Assembly (NCBI RefSeq): GCF_003315195.1
Contig: NZ_QNRV01000017.1
Coordinates: 1-61,021 of the forward strand
DNA length: 61,021 nucleotides
Reading direction: 5' to 3'
DNA from: Sutterella wadsworthensis
Lineage (GTDB): Bacteria; Pseudomonadota; Gammaproteobacteria; Burkholderiales; Burkholderiaceae_F
Shown here: positions 25,567 through 34,889 of the stretch, piece after piece
Layout: each line of letters opens with the position of its first letter
Numbering within the stretch: position 1 is the stretch's first letter
Made by a program: the position numbers and the translations under genes
Notes under the pieces: generated by a model
What the model was told of the DNA's origin: nothing
The model's input: the letters and a program-made list of their open reading frames with translations, nothing else
Database searches by the model: none

Positions 25567-27522
25567 TTAAGGGTTGGCTGCGAGTGCATGCGCGGTCTGG
25601 AGCACCGTGCGGACAAGCGCCTGAGTTTCCATTTCGGGATCGAGCCGCTCAACCACAAAGGCCGGCCCATGGAGAGAGGCGCCCATGGAGGTGAGCGGGG
25701 AAGCTGAGGCGTCTCCGTGCAGGTCCGAGCCGCAGAAAATCCAAAGCCCGGCGTGCTGATCCTGAGGCCGGATCGGCCGGATGGAAAAGAGATAGCGGAA
25801 CACTAAGCTCATCGTCTGAGAAGCGATCACGGTCTGCATGCGGGAGAATTTAGCGTCAGCCACAAAGTAAACCGCCCGTGAATGGTCGGCCGAGTCGGCG
25901 TCGTGCTTCAATGCGGCACGAAGGATAAAGTCCGGCGTGTAAAAGGGCTTGTCGGCGGTTCTCAGCGTGTTGGGAGAGTCGCTGTTTTGCATCAGGGACC
26001 AGTCCGAAGTGCGGGCGAGTCCAAGCCCGTTTTCTCCGGCATACATCCCGCCGCTCACGACCGGTTGGTACCAGAGTGTGAGTTCGATGCCGTCTTTCTC
26101 AAACGTGAAGGTATTGGCGTGGGGACGTTCGTCACTGCCCGTGGTCAGGCCTTGCGCTCCCTGATAGTCATATCTTGAGGCCGTCGTCTGCAGGAACCCG
26201 TTGGCGGAGAATGCGTCGAGCAGCGCTGTGAGAACGTAGTATTCGTATAAACGGCTGTTCGCCATGCAGGTGAGCAGCATCTCGCCTTCCTCCAGACCGG
26301 GCGGCGGAGCTTTGCGCCAGTTGGAAACCGCCTCAAAGATTTCTCGATAAGGCGTAATGGCGAGAAAGACCGGCGTTGGGCGCAGCGGCCATGGATGCAT
26401 TTCGCCTTCAATGCCGAGGGTGCGCACATAGAGCTCGCGCAGTTGAGTCAGGCGCTCTCGAAACTGCAGAAAGCGGCTCGCGGCAAGCTGGAGACGTTTG
26501 GCGGACTCCGCAAAAATGGCGGCGGTGGAAGGCACATAACCCTCAGGGACATTGAACTGCGTGTGCGGAAGCTGCTCGGCCGCTGCCGTGAGTTCCGCAG
26601 ATTCCGTGTCGATTTCATGGGCAAGCGAGGTTAAAAACCCGACCAGCGCTTGGTTTTCATAAGTATTGAAGGAGGGCTGTGCAGAACGAATCAAGGACCT
26701 GCGCGGCAGCCAGGCGGGTCCTATGCCGTTCGGGCGTATGCCGATGCCGCCGGGAGCCGGTTCGAGCTCTTCGGGATGGCGAACAATAAATTCGAGGGTT
26801 TTCTGTGTAAAGCTTTTGAGTTTGGCAAAGGCGCCGACCTCTTCACGTTCGCTCAGACGGCTGCGTGCATTCGTACGAAAATAACTGAAGTGCCGTTCAT
26901 AGAGCTGAATAATGCGCTCGAGCGCTTCTTCCTGATTGCGAATCGCTTTTTCCGAAGATGATTCGCCGCAGTCCTCTTTCGTTCGATCGTGCGAGCACAC
27001 TTTCGGGAAGAGTCTGTCGCTCGCTGATGCGACTCGTACAGCCATTTTAGATATGGCTTCGGCGCGTTCCCCTTTAGGCAAAAGCACATGGATGGGCGGC
27101 GCATAGAAAAGCTCCGGGACTAGAGCGTCGGGTCTGCGAAGCGAGACGGAGAGTCTCGCAAGACCAAATACGTCCGCAAAAAGATTCGGGTCAGTCGGCT
27201 GAGCAAAGAACTGCAGGCCGTCACGGCTCGTCGATGAACATAAAACGACATCGTCATTGAGCTCAATCGTGACCGCAGCGAGCCGCTTGAGCATGGCGCC
27301 TTCACATTCAATGCGGTACGGCCGATCTGCAAAAACCGTCGGCAGCGTCCTCACGAGCGTGTCTGCGCAGAGGTGGACGGGCGCAGACTGGAGCGTAAGC
27401 TCCACCGTTTCGCCCTTCCAGCTGAGCGGAACGAGACGCAGCCGGTTAGCGGCGATTCGAGAGATGGAGTGTGAATCGTCGCTCACGGCTGCGGCAGAGG
27501 AATGAATCGCGTCGTTCACCAC
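25567..27522 (-). CDS. McrC-like DUF2357 / PD-(D/E)xK nuclease, putative defence nuclease
   Basis: 651 residues. The middle part resembles the DUF2357 region of McrC-like proteins (SFNTYENQALVGFLTSL, about 285-301). The C-terminal third has a PD-(D/E)xK nuclease pattern: Glu 427 in SRLYEYYVLTAL, Asp 531 in YTPDFIL, and Asp 556-x-Lys 558 in FVADAKFS. Such proteins (COG1700-type) are predicted virus-defence components that act with an McrB-like motor. The start is GTG-GTG with an AAGGAG ribosome site, 42 bases after the McrB-like gene, so the two form one operon. Nucleic-acid target unknown. Confidence 0.78.
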   Translation of the reverse strand: MVNDAIHSSAAAVSDDSHSISRIAANRLRLVPLSWKGETVELTLQSAPVHLCADTLVRTLPTVFADRPYRIECEGAMLKRLAAVTIELNDDVVLCSSTSRDGLQFFAQPTDPNLFADVFGLARLSVSLRRPDALVPELFYAPPIHVLLPKGERAEAISKMAVRVASASDRLFPKVCSHDRTKEDCGESSSEKAIRNQEEALERIIQLYERHFSYFRTNARSRLSEREEVGAFAKLKSFTQKTLEFIVRHPEELEPAPGGIGIRPNGIGPAWLPRRSLIRSAQPSFNTYENQALVGFLTSLAHEIDTESAELTAAAEQLPHTQFNVPEGYVPSTAAIFAESAKRLQLAASRFLQFRERLTQLRELYVRTLGIEGEMHPWPLRPTPVFLAITPYREIFEAVSNWRKAPPPGLEEGEMLLTCMANSRLYEYYVLTALLDAFSANGFLQTTASRYDYQGAQGLTTGSDERPHANTFTFEKDGIELTLWYQPVVSGGMYAGENGLGLARTSDWSLMQNSDSPNTLRTADKPFYTPDFILRAALKHDADSADHSRAVYFVADAKFSRMQTVIASQTMSLVFRYLFSIRPIRPQDQHAGLWIFCGSDLHGDASASPLTSMGASLHGPAFVVERLDPEMETQALVRTVLQTAHALAANP

Positions 27523-27564
27523 TCAGGCTCCTTGCGTGATGCTCTTGGATATCGGTCGGTAGCT

Positions 27565-30500
27565 TCACAAGAAGCTGAAGTATCCGAGTGCACGGTCGCC
27601 GCGGCTGATCATCGTTTCGAGCAGTCCGGCGGTTCGCACCAGCCGCCGCCGGTGAGCCGCATCCAACAGATTGACGAGCGCCGATCTGTAGTCCGGGCCA
27701 TTGCCGGAAAGATGCGGGAGCAGCCGGGAGGCTGCGGCGCAGTCGAGTGCAGCGTCTGCCACACTTTGCCCCAATTTTGGATCTTCACGGAAAACAGGCA
27801 GACCGCCGAGCACGGCTTTTTCAAAAGCGAGCTGCACACGAATTGACATCGGCGTTCCGGCAGCAGCCGTAAGCGAAATAAGCTCTTCCAAGCCTTCCCT
27901 CGCGGCGCCGGTGAGAGGTGTTGTGCCGGCGGAAAATAATGATGAAAGTGCCGCCCAGCTGATGATCTGCGGCGTAAAGCTCCGCGGAGTGCGAATCAGG
28001 GCTGCGCGGTCTGCGGCCGGCAGGGTAATGACGGCAGCGCGATCGACGAGGCGAGGTGAGAGTGTTTCAGTCGTGTGGTCGTTGTTGATCGTAGCGAGAA
28101 AACGAAGCGCAGGCGAAATCTTCAGTCTTCTGTGGTCGCCGAGGCTGATGGAGGCGTGACCAGAGGCATCGTCGCAGACATTCATGAAGTCTGCCCAGTA
28201 GTACTCCATGGGCGAGAGGTTGGCTTCATCGAGAAGCATCACCGCAGGGAGTTTGGGCGCTCCGAGCCGAGCTTCAGCATCGAGAGCCTGGAAAGCATCG
28301 CGCCGGCGGTCATCAACGCTCTCAAAAGTCTTGGTGAGCGGATTCCAATATCCCACGAAGTCGCGTTTGGAGGTCCAGCCGCGCTCCACGGAGATCGGCA
28401 GATAGCGGTCGGCAAATTCCGGCGACGGCCAAAGCGCGAGCGATTCGGGCGACTGACGGCCGAGCGCCTCCGATACGAGGTCGAGTCCAAGGACGTGCGC
28501 AAGGATGGAGCAGATCGATGTTTTGCCCGATCCCGGCGGCCCGGAGAAGACGGTCAGGAAGTTCTGCGTGAGGGACAAAAAGAGGTTGAGGATGTCGTTG
28601 GCACTGTAGCTGCGAACGGCTGAGACGCCCCTTACCAGATAATCGGCAAGTTCGGCGCCCGAAAGCGCAGAGGTCTTCAGACGGCGGATGGTCTCGGCAC
28701 GGATGACAACGGATTTCTCAGTTTCTTCCCGGCGAAAGTCGGCTGCTGCTTCCATGAATTTGGCTGCGGCACGGCCGTCGAAAATATAGTTCTGTGCGCG
28801 CTGGGCAGCTTCGGAAACGCGGGATTCGAGATCTTCGGCAGACTGTGTGAGGTCCTCAATGCGGGATTGAAGCGCCTCAGCATCCTGAGCGAGTGTCTGA
28901 CGTTTGGCGTTGACGGCCTCCAGATCAGCAAGCGCTGCGAATTCGGCTGCTGTGTGTTTGCGCTGAGCTGCGAGTTTGGCTTGTTCGTCCTGGAGCGCCT
29001 GAAGGGCAGCGGTCTTTTCTGCCTCAGCGGCAGAAAGTTCAGCCTGAGCACGGATGCGTTCGGCTTCGATTCGCTGGGCCAGCTGATCGACCTGCCGCTC
29101 TTTCTTTTCGAGAATACTGACGAAAGCAGAACTGGCACCGAGCTGCTTGAGCGTTTTGGCATCCGAAAAGATGCGTTCGAGCACGGCCTCAAAGAGCGGG
29201 CCCTTTTCAAGCGCCTGCGCACCCATCGAAATGCGGGCAAGATCGGCTATTTCACGAGTGAAAAGGCTGCTGCGGCCGGATGCTTCCAGGAGTTTTTCCA
29301 GACGAGCCCGGCGGCGTTCTGAAACCTCAGCGACATCGGGAAAGAGTTCATTGGCAGAATGCTCGGCCGCAAGCCACGATTCAATCTGCCTTCTGCCCGC
29401 ATCCGTTCCGGATGAGTGCGGAGCGGCCGAAGCCGACAGTGCTCTTTGAGCGGCCTGAGCAGCTTTGGCGAGGAGTGCTCTGTCGCTCAATATGTCAAAG
29501 CGCCCGACCTTGAGTCCTTCCGTGTCGAGCACGGCGCTTTGGCCGACGACAATTTGATCAACGGCGCGATAGCTTTCGTGCGTTTCAAGCAAATCAGGGG
29601 CGGTGCCGTCTGCTTCAAGCCCTGGCGCAAGGCCGTCGGCGAGGCCTTCGGGCGCAGCCAGATAGGGATGGTGGCCCGCATCTTCCTTGAGGGTCCACGG
29701 ACCGAGGAATCGGCCTTGGTAAGCGAGCAGCACCGGCACGGAAGAGATCCCCATGCTTTGCCAAACTTTATTGTTTTTGGCGGCCTTTGTGCCTTTAGGC
29801 GGTTCAACGGTTGGATCGAGCGAGAGGCGCACCGGAATGGTCTTGCTGAAGTCGACTTCGGCAGATTCCGGAAAGACGATTCGATAGATGCCGATGTCGG
29901 AAGCACGGCGCATGCGGCCCTGCCGCGTCAGCTTATCGAAGTCAATACGGTATTTGAAGTCCGGGCGCGGAGCGCCCGTACCCACGTCAAGATTGATCTT
30001 CAGATCTGCAGAAAAATCGATGTCGGCAGCATAAATGGAGCCGTCGTTGACAGCTCCCGTCGAAACGCCCTTCAGATTGACGGCGCCGAGGCTTGGGAAA
30101 CGCGTGCGAAGGGACTCTTCAGAAGCGGCTTCAAAACGCTCCTCAAATGGGTTCCATACGGCAAAGCAGAAGAAGTTGACAAAGGTTCCGGTGCGGTGCA
30201 CGAAGCCAAGCCACCGTTCACAGCCGGGCGTTGGCTCTCGGTCGGGATTGCGCAGCGGCGCTTTCAAGGGCGCGGGCGATTGGACGGGTTCGGGATGCTG
30301 CCCAGCTAATTCGCCGGTCGGCTTAGAGCCGCTGACAGCACTTTGTGCTGCGGATGCAGGTTCTGCGGCAGGGAGCACATTGTCTGCGGCCGGCGTTGGC
30401 GCGGTGACGGAGGCTTCGGCGCTGAGGGCGTCAACCGTATTCGGGTCACTTTTGAGTTTGGCTCTCTGAGCGGGCAAAACCGCTCCAGTTTTTTTCTGTG

Positions 30501-32565
30501 CGCCTCTTTTTTCCACGGGGTGTGCGGGAGCGGCTTCCTGAACCGTTTCATCGTCCTCAGCAGCGGCCGCCAGCGCAGCTGCAGCCGTCTCAGCTTGTCT
30601 GCGCTGAGCGGAGCGAACCGCCTCGGCCATTTCTTGCTCTCGATGCAGCGCTTCCGCACGTTCAGCGGCGCGGGCTTCTGCTTCGCGGGCTCTGGCCGCG
30701 GCGTCTTCCGCGTGACGGATCATGTCGGACAACGGGACAATGCCGGCATCGTCCATCTTCTTGAGAATCAGCTGTCCGGCGAGCGAAAGTGCGTCAGCAT
30801 CTGCGGGCGAATCGCCGTCATCCTGAAAGAGCCCGCAAGGCCAGGCGCCGGCCAGAAAGGAGGCTGCTTCTGCGGGCTGAACTGTCCCTGCATCGTCGAT
30901 GTAGTTTTTCAGTTCAGAGAGATAAGGCCGCCGGCCTTCTTTATTGCGGTCCAAAAAACGACCCTGCGCGAAGGATGGGTAGAGCGCCGAGCATCGCTCA
31001 AACATCTTTTCTCCGATCGCCAGCCGTAAAACAGAAAGCAATCCGGGGTCGGAACGGTCTGCCGACAAGATGCGCTTCATCAGCGCATTGTTGCCGCGCA
31101 CGCGGGTGATGCGCACGCCTCGCGTAATCGGGGAGCCGCGCAGCGTTTTTGACTTGAGCAGCCCAATGATTCGAGATTCGGCATCACTGTCGATATGCTC
31201 AATAATCCAGCGCAGAAGGAGCTGACGAACCGGAAGGGTGCCGTACGGCTGAGGGGCCTCGCTCCGCTCCTTTTCGTCGGCTTGAGCCAGGTCTGGCTGC
31301 ACTGAATCACTCTCCGGGGCGGCAGCTTCACTTTTTTCAGCGGAGTCTGCAGTATCCGGCCGTTTCGTCAGATCGCCCGCTTCGTTGCTAAGTAGGAGAT
31401 CCGGATAGAGCGCAGAGAGATCAAAATCAAGGAAGCCGAGGTGCAGGAAATGCTGATAGGTTCGGCGTCCGAACAGCGTGAGACGTCCGTCGGGCGAAAA
31501 AAGACCGCAGCGCCAGATGCCGGCCAGCAGTTCGGGAACTCGGGATTTGGAAATGTCTTTGGCTAACTCTGCCAAAGCGAGGAGCGCCGCTTCGCGTTCT
31601 TCGTCAGCGTCTGCAGCATGAAAATGCGCGACGTTTTGAGCAATCTTGGTATGGAGCGGGCCGCAGGAAACAGCCAGCATGGCTTGTTCAAAAAAAGCGG
31701 GCGTCTTTTCTTCCGCAGCGAGCAGGGCGATTTTCAGATCCTCGCGGGTGCGCAGTTTGCCAAGCGGAGCGCCTAACGCGATGGCTTCTGCGGGCTGCGG
31801 TGTTTTTAGAACGGCAGCCACGCGTTTTTCGGCCTTGCCGGAAAAACTTTTCAGCAGTTCGTCAAAGAGGATGGGTTTAAGCACCGGTCCGGCCGCAGTG
31901 GCAGGATCCCATACGGTTAATTCGACTGGTGCGCTCGAGTTTCTCTGGCCGTCGGCAGTGCGTGAAGTCGGGACAGGCTGAGCTGCGGGGGCTTCTTTTG
32001 GGGGCGCAGAGGCCGGCGTCTGCTCTTCTGGGTCTGCATTGGCGTCAGGCGTGCGTTCATCGGATTGGCAGTCCTCATCTGCCGGCACGTCGTACTTCGT
32101 TCTGAGCGCAGCAATCAGTGCTCTGCCGAAATCAGTAACTTCATTGCTCACCGGGGCAAACATACCGCACATCCACCCTGCGGCGAGAATGCTCGCTGCC
32201 ATGGCTTTGCTCGGACACGTTTTGGCATAAGCGATGAGAGAATCGCGGAACTCAATGAGCTGCTCCTCCTTGCCGTCTGTAGGCGTGAGCGTCGACCAAC
32301 CTTTTATGTCGGGGAAAATGTCAAAGAGCCTTGGTTCCCAGAGCTGAATTAAGCAGAATTGAAATTCAGAATGAAAACGAAAGTCTGCACTGAACTGCAG
32401 AAGCCGGCGCTTGAGCGTACTGTTGTATCGAGCAGAAGTGAGGTCCAGATCCGCAAAGTATCGCTGGTTTCGCAGTGCCGGCTTTTTTAAGGTATTGAGC
32501 AGCCGCTTTTCTGCGTCCGAACTTGCGTTGTCAATAAGGTAGTCGAATATACGGCGGTAGAGCAT
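27565..32565 (-). CDS. Giant McrB-like AAA+ NTPase with repeated N-terminal modules and coiled coil
   Basis: 1666 residues. Three diverged modules (about 3-153, 229-375, 446-603) are each built as SDAEKRL-LK...AG-W-CG-F...FGR. They are joined by Pro/Ala/Glu-rich linkers, followed by an Ala/Glu/Arg helix (620-670) and a disordered stretch. An unknown beta-rich domain spans about 781-1010, a coiled coil about 1150-1260, and a C-terminal AAA+ motor follows: Walker A GPPGSGKTS (1342-1350), Walker B VMLLDEANLS (1442-1451), sensor FLATINND (1489-1496) and LSPRLVDRA (1502-1510). The nuclease gene lies 42 bases downstream, as in McrBC operons. Predicted to recognise foreign nucleic acid through the N-terminal modules and drive the nuclease. 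Confidence 0.78.
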   Translation of the reverse strand: MLYRRIFDYLIDNASSDAEKRLLNTLKKPALRNQRYFADLDLTSARYNSTLKRRLLQFSADFRFHSEFQFCLIQLWEPRLFDIFPDIKGWSTLTPTDGKEEQLIEFRDSLIAYAKTCPSKAMAASILAAGWMCGMFAPVSNEVTDFGRALIAALRTKYDVPADEDCQSDERTPDANADPEEQTPASAPPKEAPAAQPVPTSRTADGQRNSSAPVELTVWDPATAAGPVLKPILFDELLKSFSGKAEKRVAAVLKTPQPAEAIALGAPLGKLRTREDLKIALLAAEEKTPAFFEQAMLAVSCGPLHTKIAQNVAHFHAADADEEREAALLALAELAKDISKSRVPELLAGIWRCGLFSPDGRLTLFGRRTYQHFLHLGFLDFDLSALYPDLLLSNEAGDLTKRPDTADSAEKSEAAAPESDSVQPDLAQADEKERSEAPQPYGTLPVRQLLLRWIIEHIDSDAESRIIGLLKSKTLRGSPITRGVRITRVRGNNALMKRILSADRSDPGLLSVLRLAIGEKMFERCSALYPSFAQGRFLDRNKEGRRPYLSELKNYIDDAGTVQPAEAASFLAGAWPCGLFQDDGDSPADADALSLAGQLILKKMDDAGIVPLSDMIRHAEDAAARAREAEARAAERAEALHREQEMAEAVRSAQRRQAETAAAALAAAAEDDETVQEAAPAHPVEKRGAQKKTGAVLPAQRAKLKSDPNTVDALSAEASVTAPTPAADNVLPAAEPASAAQSAVSGSKPTGELAGQHPEPVQSPAPLKAPLRNPDREPTPGCERWLGFVHRTGTFVNFFCFAVWNPFEERFEAASEESLRTRFPSLGAVNLKGVSTGAVNDGSIYAADIDFSADLKINLDVGTGAPRPDFKYRIDFDKLTRQGRMRRASDIGIYRIVFPESAEVDFSKTIPVRLSLDPTVEPPKGTKAAKNNKVWQSMGISSVPVLLAYQGRFLGPWTLKEDAGHHPYLAAPEGLADGLAPGLEADGTAPDLLETHESYRAVDQIVVGQSAVLDTEGLKVGRFDILSDRALLAKAAQAAQRALSASAAPHSSGTDAGRRQIESWLAAEHSANELFPDVAEVSERRRARLEKLLEASGRSSLFTREIADLARISMGAQALEKGPLFEAVLERIFSDAKTLKQLGASSAFVSILEKKERQVDQLAQRIEAERIRAQAELSAAEAEKTAALQALQDEQAKLAAQRKHTAAEFAALADLEAVNAKRQTLAQDAEALQSRIEDLTQSAEDLESRVSEAAQRAQNYIFDGRAAAKFMEAAADFRREETEKSVVIRAETIRRLKTSALSGAELADYLVRGVSAVRSYSANDILNLFLSLTQNFLTVFSGPPGSGKTSICSILAHVLGLDLVSEALGRQSPESLALWPSPEFADRYLPISVERGWTSKRDFVGYWNPLTKTFESVDDRRRDAFQALDAEARLGAPKLPAVMLLDEANLSPMEYYWADFMNVCDDASGHASISLGDHRRLKISPALRFLATINNDHTTETLSPRLVDRAAVITLPAADRAALIRTPRSFTPQIISWAALSSLFSAGTTPLTGAAREGLEELISLTAAAGTPMSIRVQLAFEKAVLGGLPVFREDPKLGQSVADAALDCAAASRLLPHLSGNGPDYRSALVNLLDAAHRRRLVRTAGLLETMISRGDRALGYFSFL
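30757..32559 (-). other. Three tandem diverged copies of an uncharacterised domain within the McrB-like gene
   Basis: Copies span about 32559-32107, 31881-31441 and 31230-30757 (residues 3-153, 229-375, 446-603). Each opens with a helix like FDYLIDNASSDAEKRL / FDELLKSFSGKAEKRV / LRWIIEHIDSDAESRI. Each closes with AAGWMCGMF / LAGIWRCGLF / LAGAWPCGLF. Spacing and flanking motifs agree across copies while the middles have diverged, which points to old internal duplication. Confidence 0.7.
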
Positions 32566-32700
32566 GGCTGTCAGACGAAGAGGATGGGTGTTAGCCCAAG
32601 CATCTTAGCGCCTCAACTTGATGCTCTGGCCAATAAAAAAACGCGGCGGCCTTCCGGGGAAGCGAAAACTACGGCAAAGGGACGCCGAGCTGACGAATGA

Positions 32701-33570
32701 TCAGGCGGGCATTCGTTTGGGAGCGCTGACGGCAAAAACAGATTCAAAGCGCCTGATTAATTCAATGAGACGAATGGGGAGCAAAGCATCGACTTTGGCT
32801 CGAAGATCTTCAGGAACGCCCCAAGCGGCCTCAGCGGCTGCCCCGGCAATAGCGGCGATGGTATCGCAGTCGCCGCCGAGCGCTACGGCCCGGCGCACGG
32901 TCTCCTCATACGATGAGCTTCCTAAGACCAGTGCAGCTGCCACAGGAAGCGTCGCTGAGCACCGTAAGTCCGTGCGAATCGGACGAGACGCCTCCAGAAC
33001 GGTCAATTGAGGCAATTCGCCGAGCGGCTGGCCCCACAGACCATTCCATTCGCGGCGAAGGTTTTCGGGATCAGCGCCTTCTCGCAGGCGATAGATGAGC
33101 CACACGGCAGCCTGAGCGCCCGCAACGCCTTCCGGGTGATTATGCGTTGGGAGCGCCGAAAGGGCTGCGAGTTCAAGCGCTTCGAAGAGCGATCCTGCTG
33201 CCCATGCGCATCCGGATGCGCGCATGGCGGAGCCGTTGCCGAGACTCCCGGTAGGCGCTTCGGTGTCGCTCAGCATCCAGCGCATAAATCGACTGCCGTA
33301 GCCAGCCTTTGGGAATGCACAGCCCCAGTCGCGCAGAGCCCCTCTCACTTTTCTCTGAAATTGCACTGGGTCAACGCGCAGTGTATTCTCGCTTACATCG
33401 TCACGAACCGCAGACGCAATCAAGGCGTCTGCGACGGCACACGTCAGGACGGAGTCGTCTGTGGGATGGGCGTCCGGCGGAAAGATCGGGAGCTCCTCAG
33501 GACTTTTGAGCCAATTGTTGAATTCAAACGTACTCCCGAGCACATCTCCGATAACGGCGCCGTACAACAT
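32701..33570 (-). CDS. ADP-ribosylglycohydrolase family protein
   Basis: 289 residues, DraG/ARH fold. Motifs are GAVIGDVLGSTFEF at the start, the metal-binding TDD (residues 37-39), GNGSAMRASG, THNHPEG, and the C-terminal GGDCDTIAAIAGAA carrying the second metal-binding aspartates. Such enzymes remove ADP-ribose from proteins, nucleic acids or small molecules with two Mg2+/Mn2+ ions. It precedes the McrB-like gene on the same strand with a 135-base gap, and its ATG has a GGAG site. Could protect self in the defence cassette or be an unrelated neighbour. Confidence 0.85.
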   Translation of the reverse strand: MLYGAVIGDVLGSTFEFNNWLKSPEELPIFPPDAHPTDDSVLTCAVADALIASAVRDDVSENTLRVDPVQFQRKVRGALRDWGCAFPKAGYGSRFMRWMLSDTEAPTGSLGNGSAMRASGCAWAAGSLFEALELAALSALPTHNHPEGVAGAQAAVWLIYRLREGADPENLRREWNGLWGQPLGELPQLTVLEASRPIRTDLRCSATLPVAAALVLGSSSYEETVRRAVALGGDCDTIAAIAGAAAEAAWGVPEDLRAKVDALLPIRLIELIRRFESVFAVSAPKRMPA

Positions 33571-33751
33571 AATGAAATCTCCGATTCGCCCGGTCTGTTC
33601 AAACGCCTAAATGAAGCCTTATTCCCGAACGCTGAAACGGCTAATAAGTCAAATTATGACGCATCGGCCTCAAGTGTATCGCGGCAGTTTAGATGAGACG
33701 AAGCGAAGGATAGCAGGTTAAGCGCTTGAAACCTTAGAAGAGCTAAAAGCA

Positions 33752-34615
33752 ATGAATATCAATAAAGAAGCGTCTGTTTGCCGTACTCGCCGACAGGTGC
33801 TTATCAGCACAGCATCAATCGTTTTCAGTACGGGGTTCCTGGCATTTCTGCCCAAAAGCGTTTGGGCTGCCGGAGAGCCTCAGACCGCTCCGGCAGACTG
33901 GAGCGGCCATGCGGTTAGAGCCGCCGAAAAAATCCTTGAGGCTTGCTGCCGTCATCCTTTCACACAGGGTTTGGCTGACGGGACTTTGCCAAAAAAGGCA
34001 TTTCTCTTTTACGTTGTTCAGAATGTTCACTATCTCGCGGGCTACGCAGCTTCGCTGCATGCCCTGGCCGGACGCGTGGCGACGATGTCTAATCTCCCCC
34101 TTGAAGAGCGCAAGCGCATTGCCAAGCGTCTCCATGGATGGGCCAAGGATACCGATGCTGTCCGGGAATCGCTCGATAGTGTGTATGCCGCACATGCCGC
34201 AGGGAAACATTTGGCCGATGATCCGCTTTTCAAGACGATTGAACCCGCGACGCTGCTTTACATTAATTATGAAGCGCTTTGTGCCAAGACATCGCATCCG
34301 GCTGTCGGCATAGCAGCGCTTCTGCCTTGTTTTTGGGTTTATGACGGGCTGGGGCAAGTCTTTGTGAAGGCGCAAAAGAAAAGCAGGCTCCAAAAGAATC
34401 CCTTTGCGGACTGGATCGCTGGTTATGGGTCGCCGGAGTATTCGGCGGAGGTGCGTCAGGCACTCGGAATTGCTGATGAACTTGCTGCGGAAACGGATGA
34501 AGCTGTCAAAGCGGAAATGACGTCAGCATTTCTGACAGCTTGCCGGATGGAGCTTCATCTCATGGAAGCTGCCTGGCGCGGACTGACGTGGGAACCTGTC
34601 GCCATGCCGCGTTAA
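33752..34615 (+). CDS. TenA/THI-4-like protein with Tat signal peptide
   Basis: 287 residues. The N-terminus has a twin-arginine motif (RTRRQVLIS, residues 11-19), a hydrophobic stretch and an AxA-like site (SVWA-AG, about 39), so Tat export is predicted. The rest is a TenA all-helical fold: HPFTQGLADGTLP, FLFYVVQNVHYLAGYA, ALLPCFWVYDGLG, and a C-terminal helix with MELHLMEAAW. The nucleophile-type Cys 193 and the late Glu are kept. The Asp that binds the pyrimidine amine in thiaminase II (QD-x-x-YL) appears as Asn 91. Location and substitution argue against ordinary thiamin salvage. Confidence 0.78.
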   Translation: MNINKEASVCRTRRQVLISTASIVFSTGFLAFLPKSVWAAGEPQTAPADWSGHAVRAAEKILEACCRHPFTQGLADGTLPKKAFLFYVVQNVHYLAGYAASLHALAGRVATMSNLPLEERKRIAKRLHGWAKDTDAVRESLDSVYAAHAAGKHLADDPLFKTIEPATLLYINYEALCAKTSHPAVGIAALLPCFWVYDGLGQVFVKAQKKSRLQKNPFADWIAGYGSPEYSAEVRQALGIADELAAETDEAVKAEMTSAFLTACRMELHLMEAAWRGLTWEPVAMPR

Positions 34616-34889
34616 CCGCCTCTCAGCCTGCTGCAATCGCCTCGCTAGACATGCCCGTCGGTACAGAGCCAGAGCTCATCTCGGCGGCACTTTTTTCGAG
34701 TGCCGTCGTGTGAGCTCAGCCGCTGCGGGGCCTGCCGAGCGGAGTGAAGTTTTGATCATCGATATAGTTTGTGCTTTATGAGAAGAGGTTTTATTTCCGC
34801 TGAATAAAGAAATGAAACGCATGCAATTCGTTCATTTTCGCGTCTCAGACTGCAGGGCATACACTTTTTGCGCCTATCAATAAGATTTT
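34616..34889. other. Convergent intergenic region
   Basis: About 270 bases between the TenA-like gene and the leftward membrane-protein gene. One hairpin, CGGCACT (34685-34691) with AGTGCCG (34699-34705), may end transcription. A TTGAT half-site occurs near 34754. No gene seen. Confidence 0.45.

Noticed and set aside
28075-30469. Several plus-strand ORFs of 100-300 codons inside the McrB-like gene
   Set aside because: Antisense shadows of a 1666-codon gene with clear AAA+ motifs; none resembles a known family.
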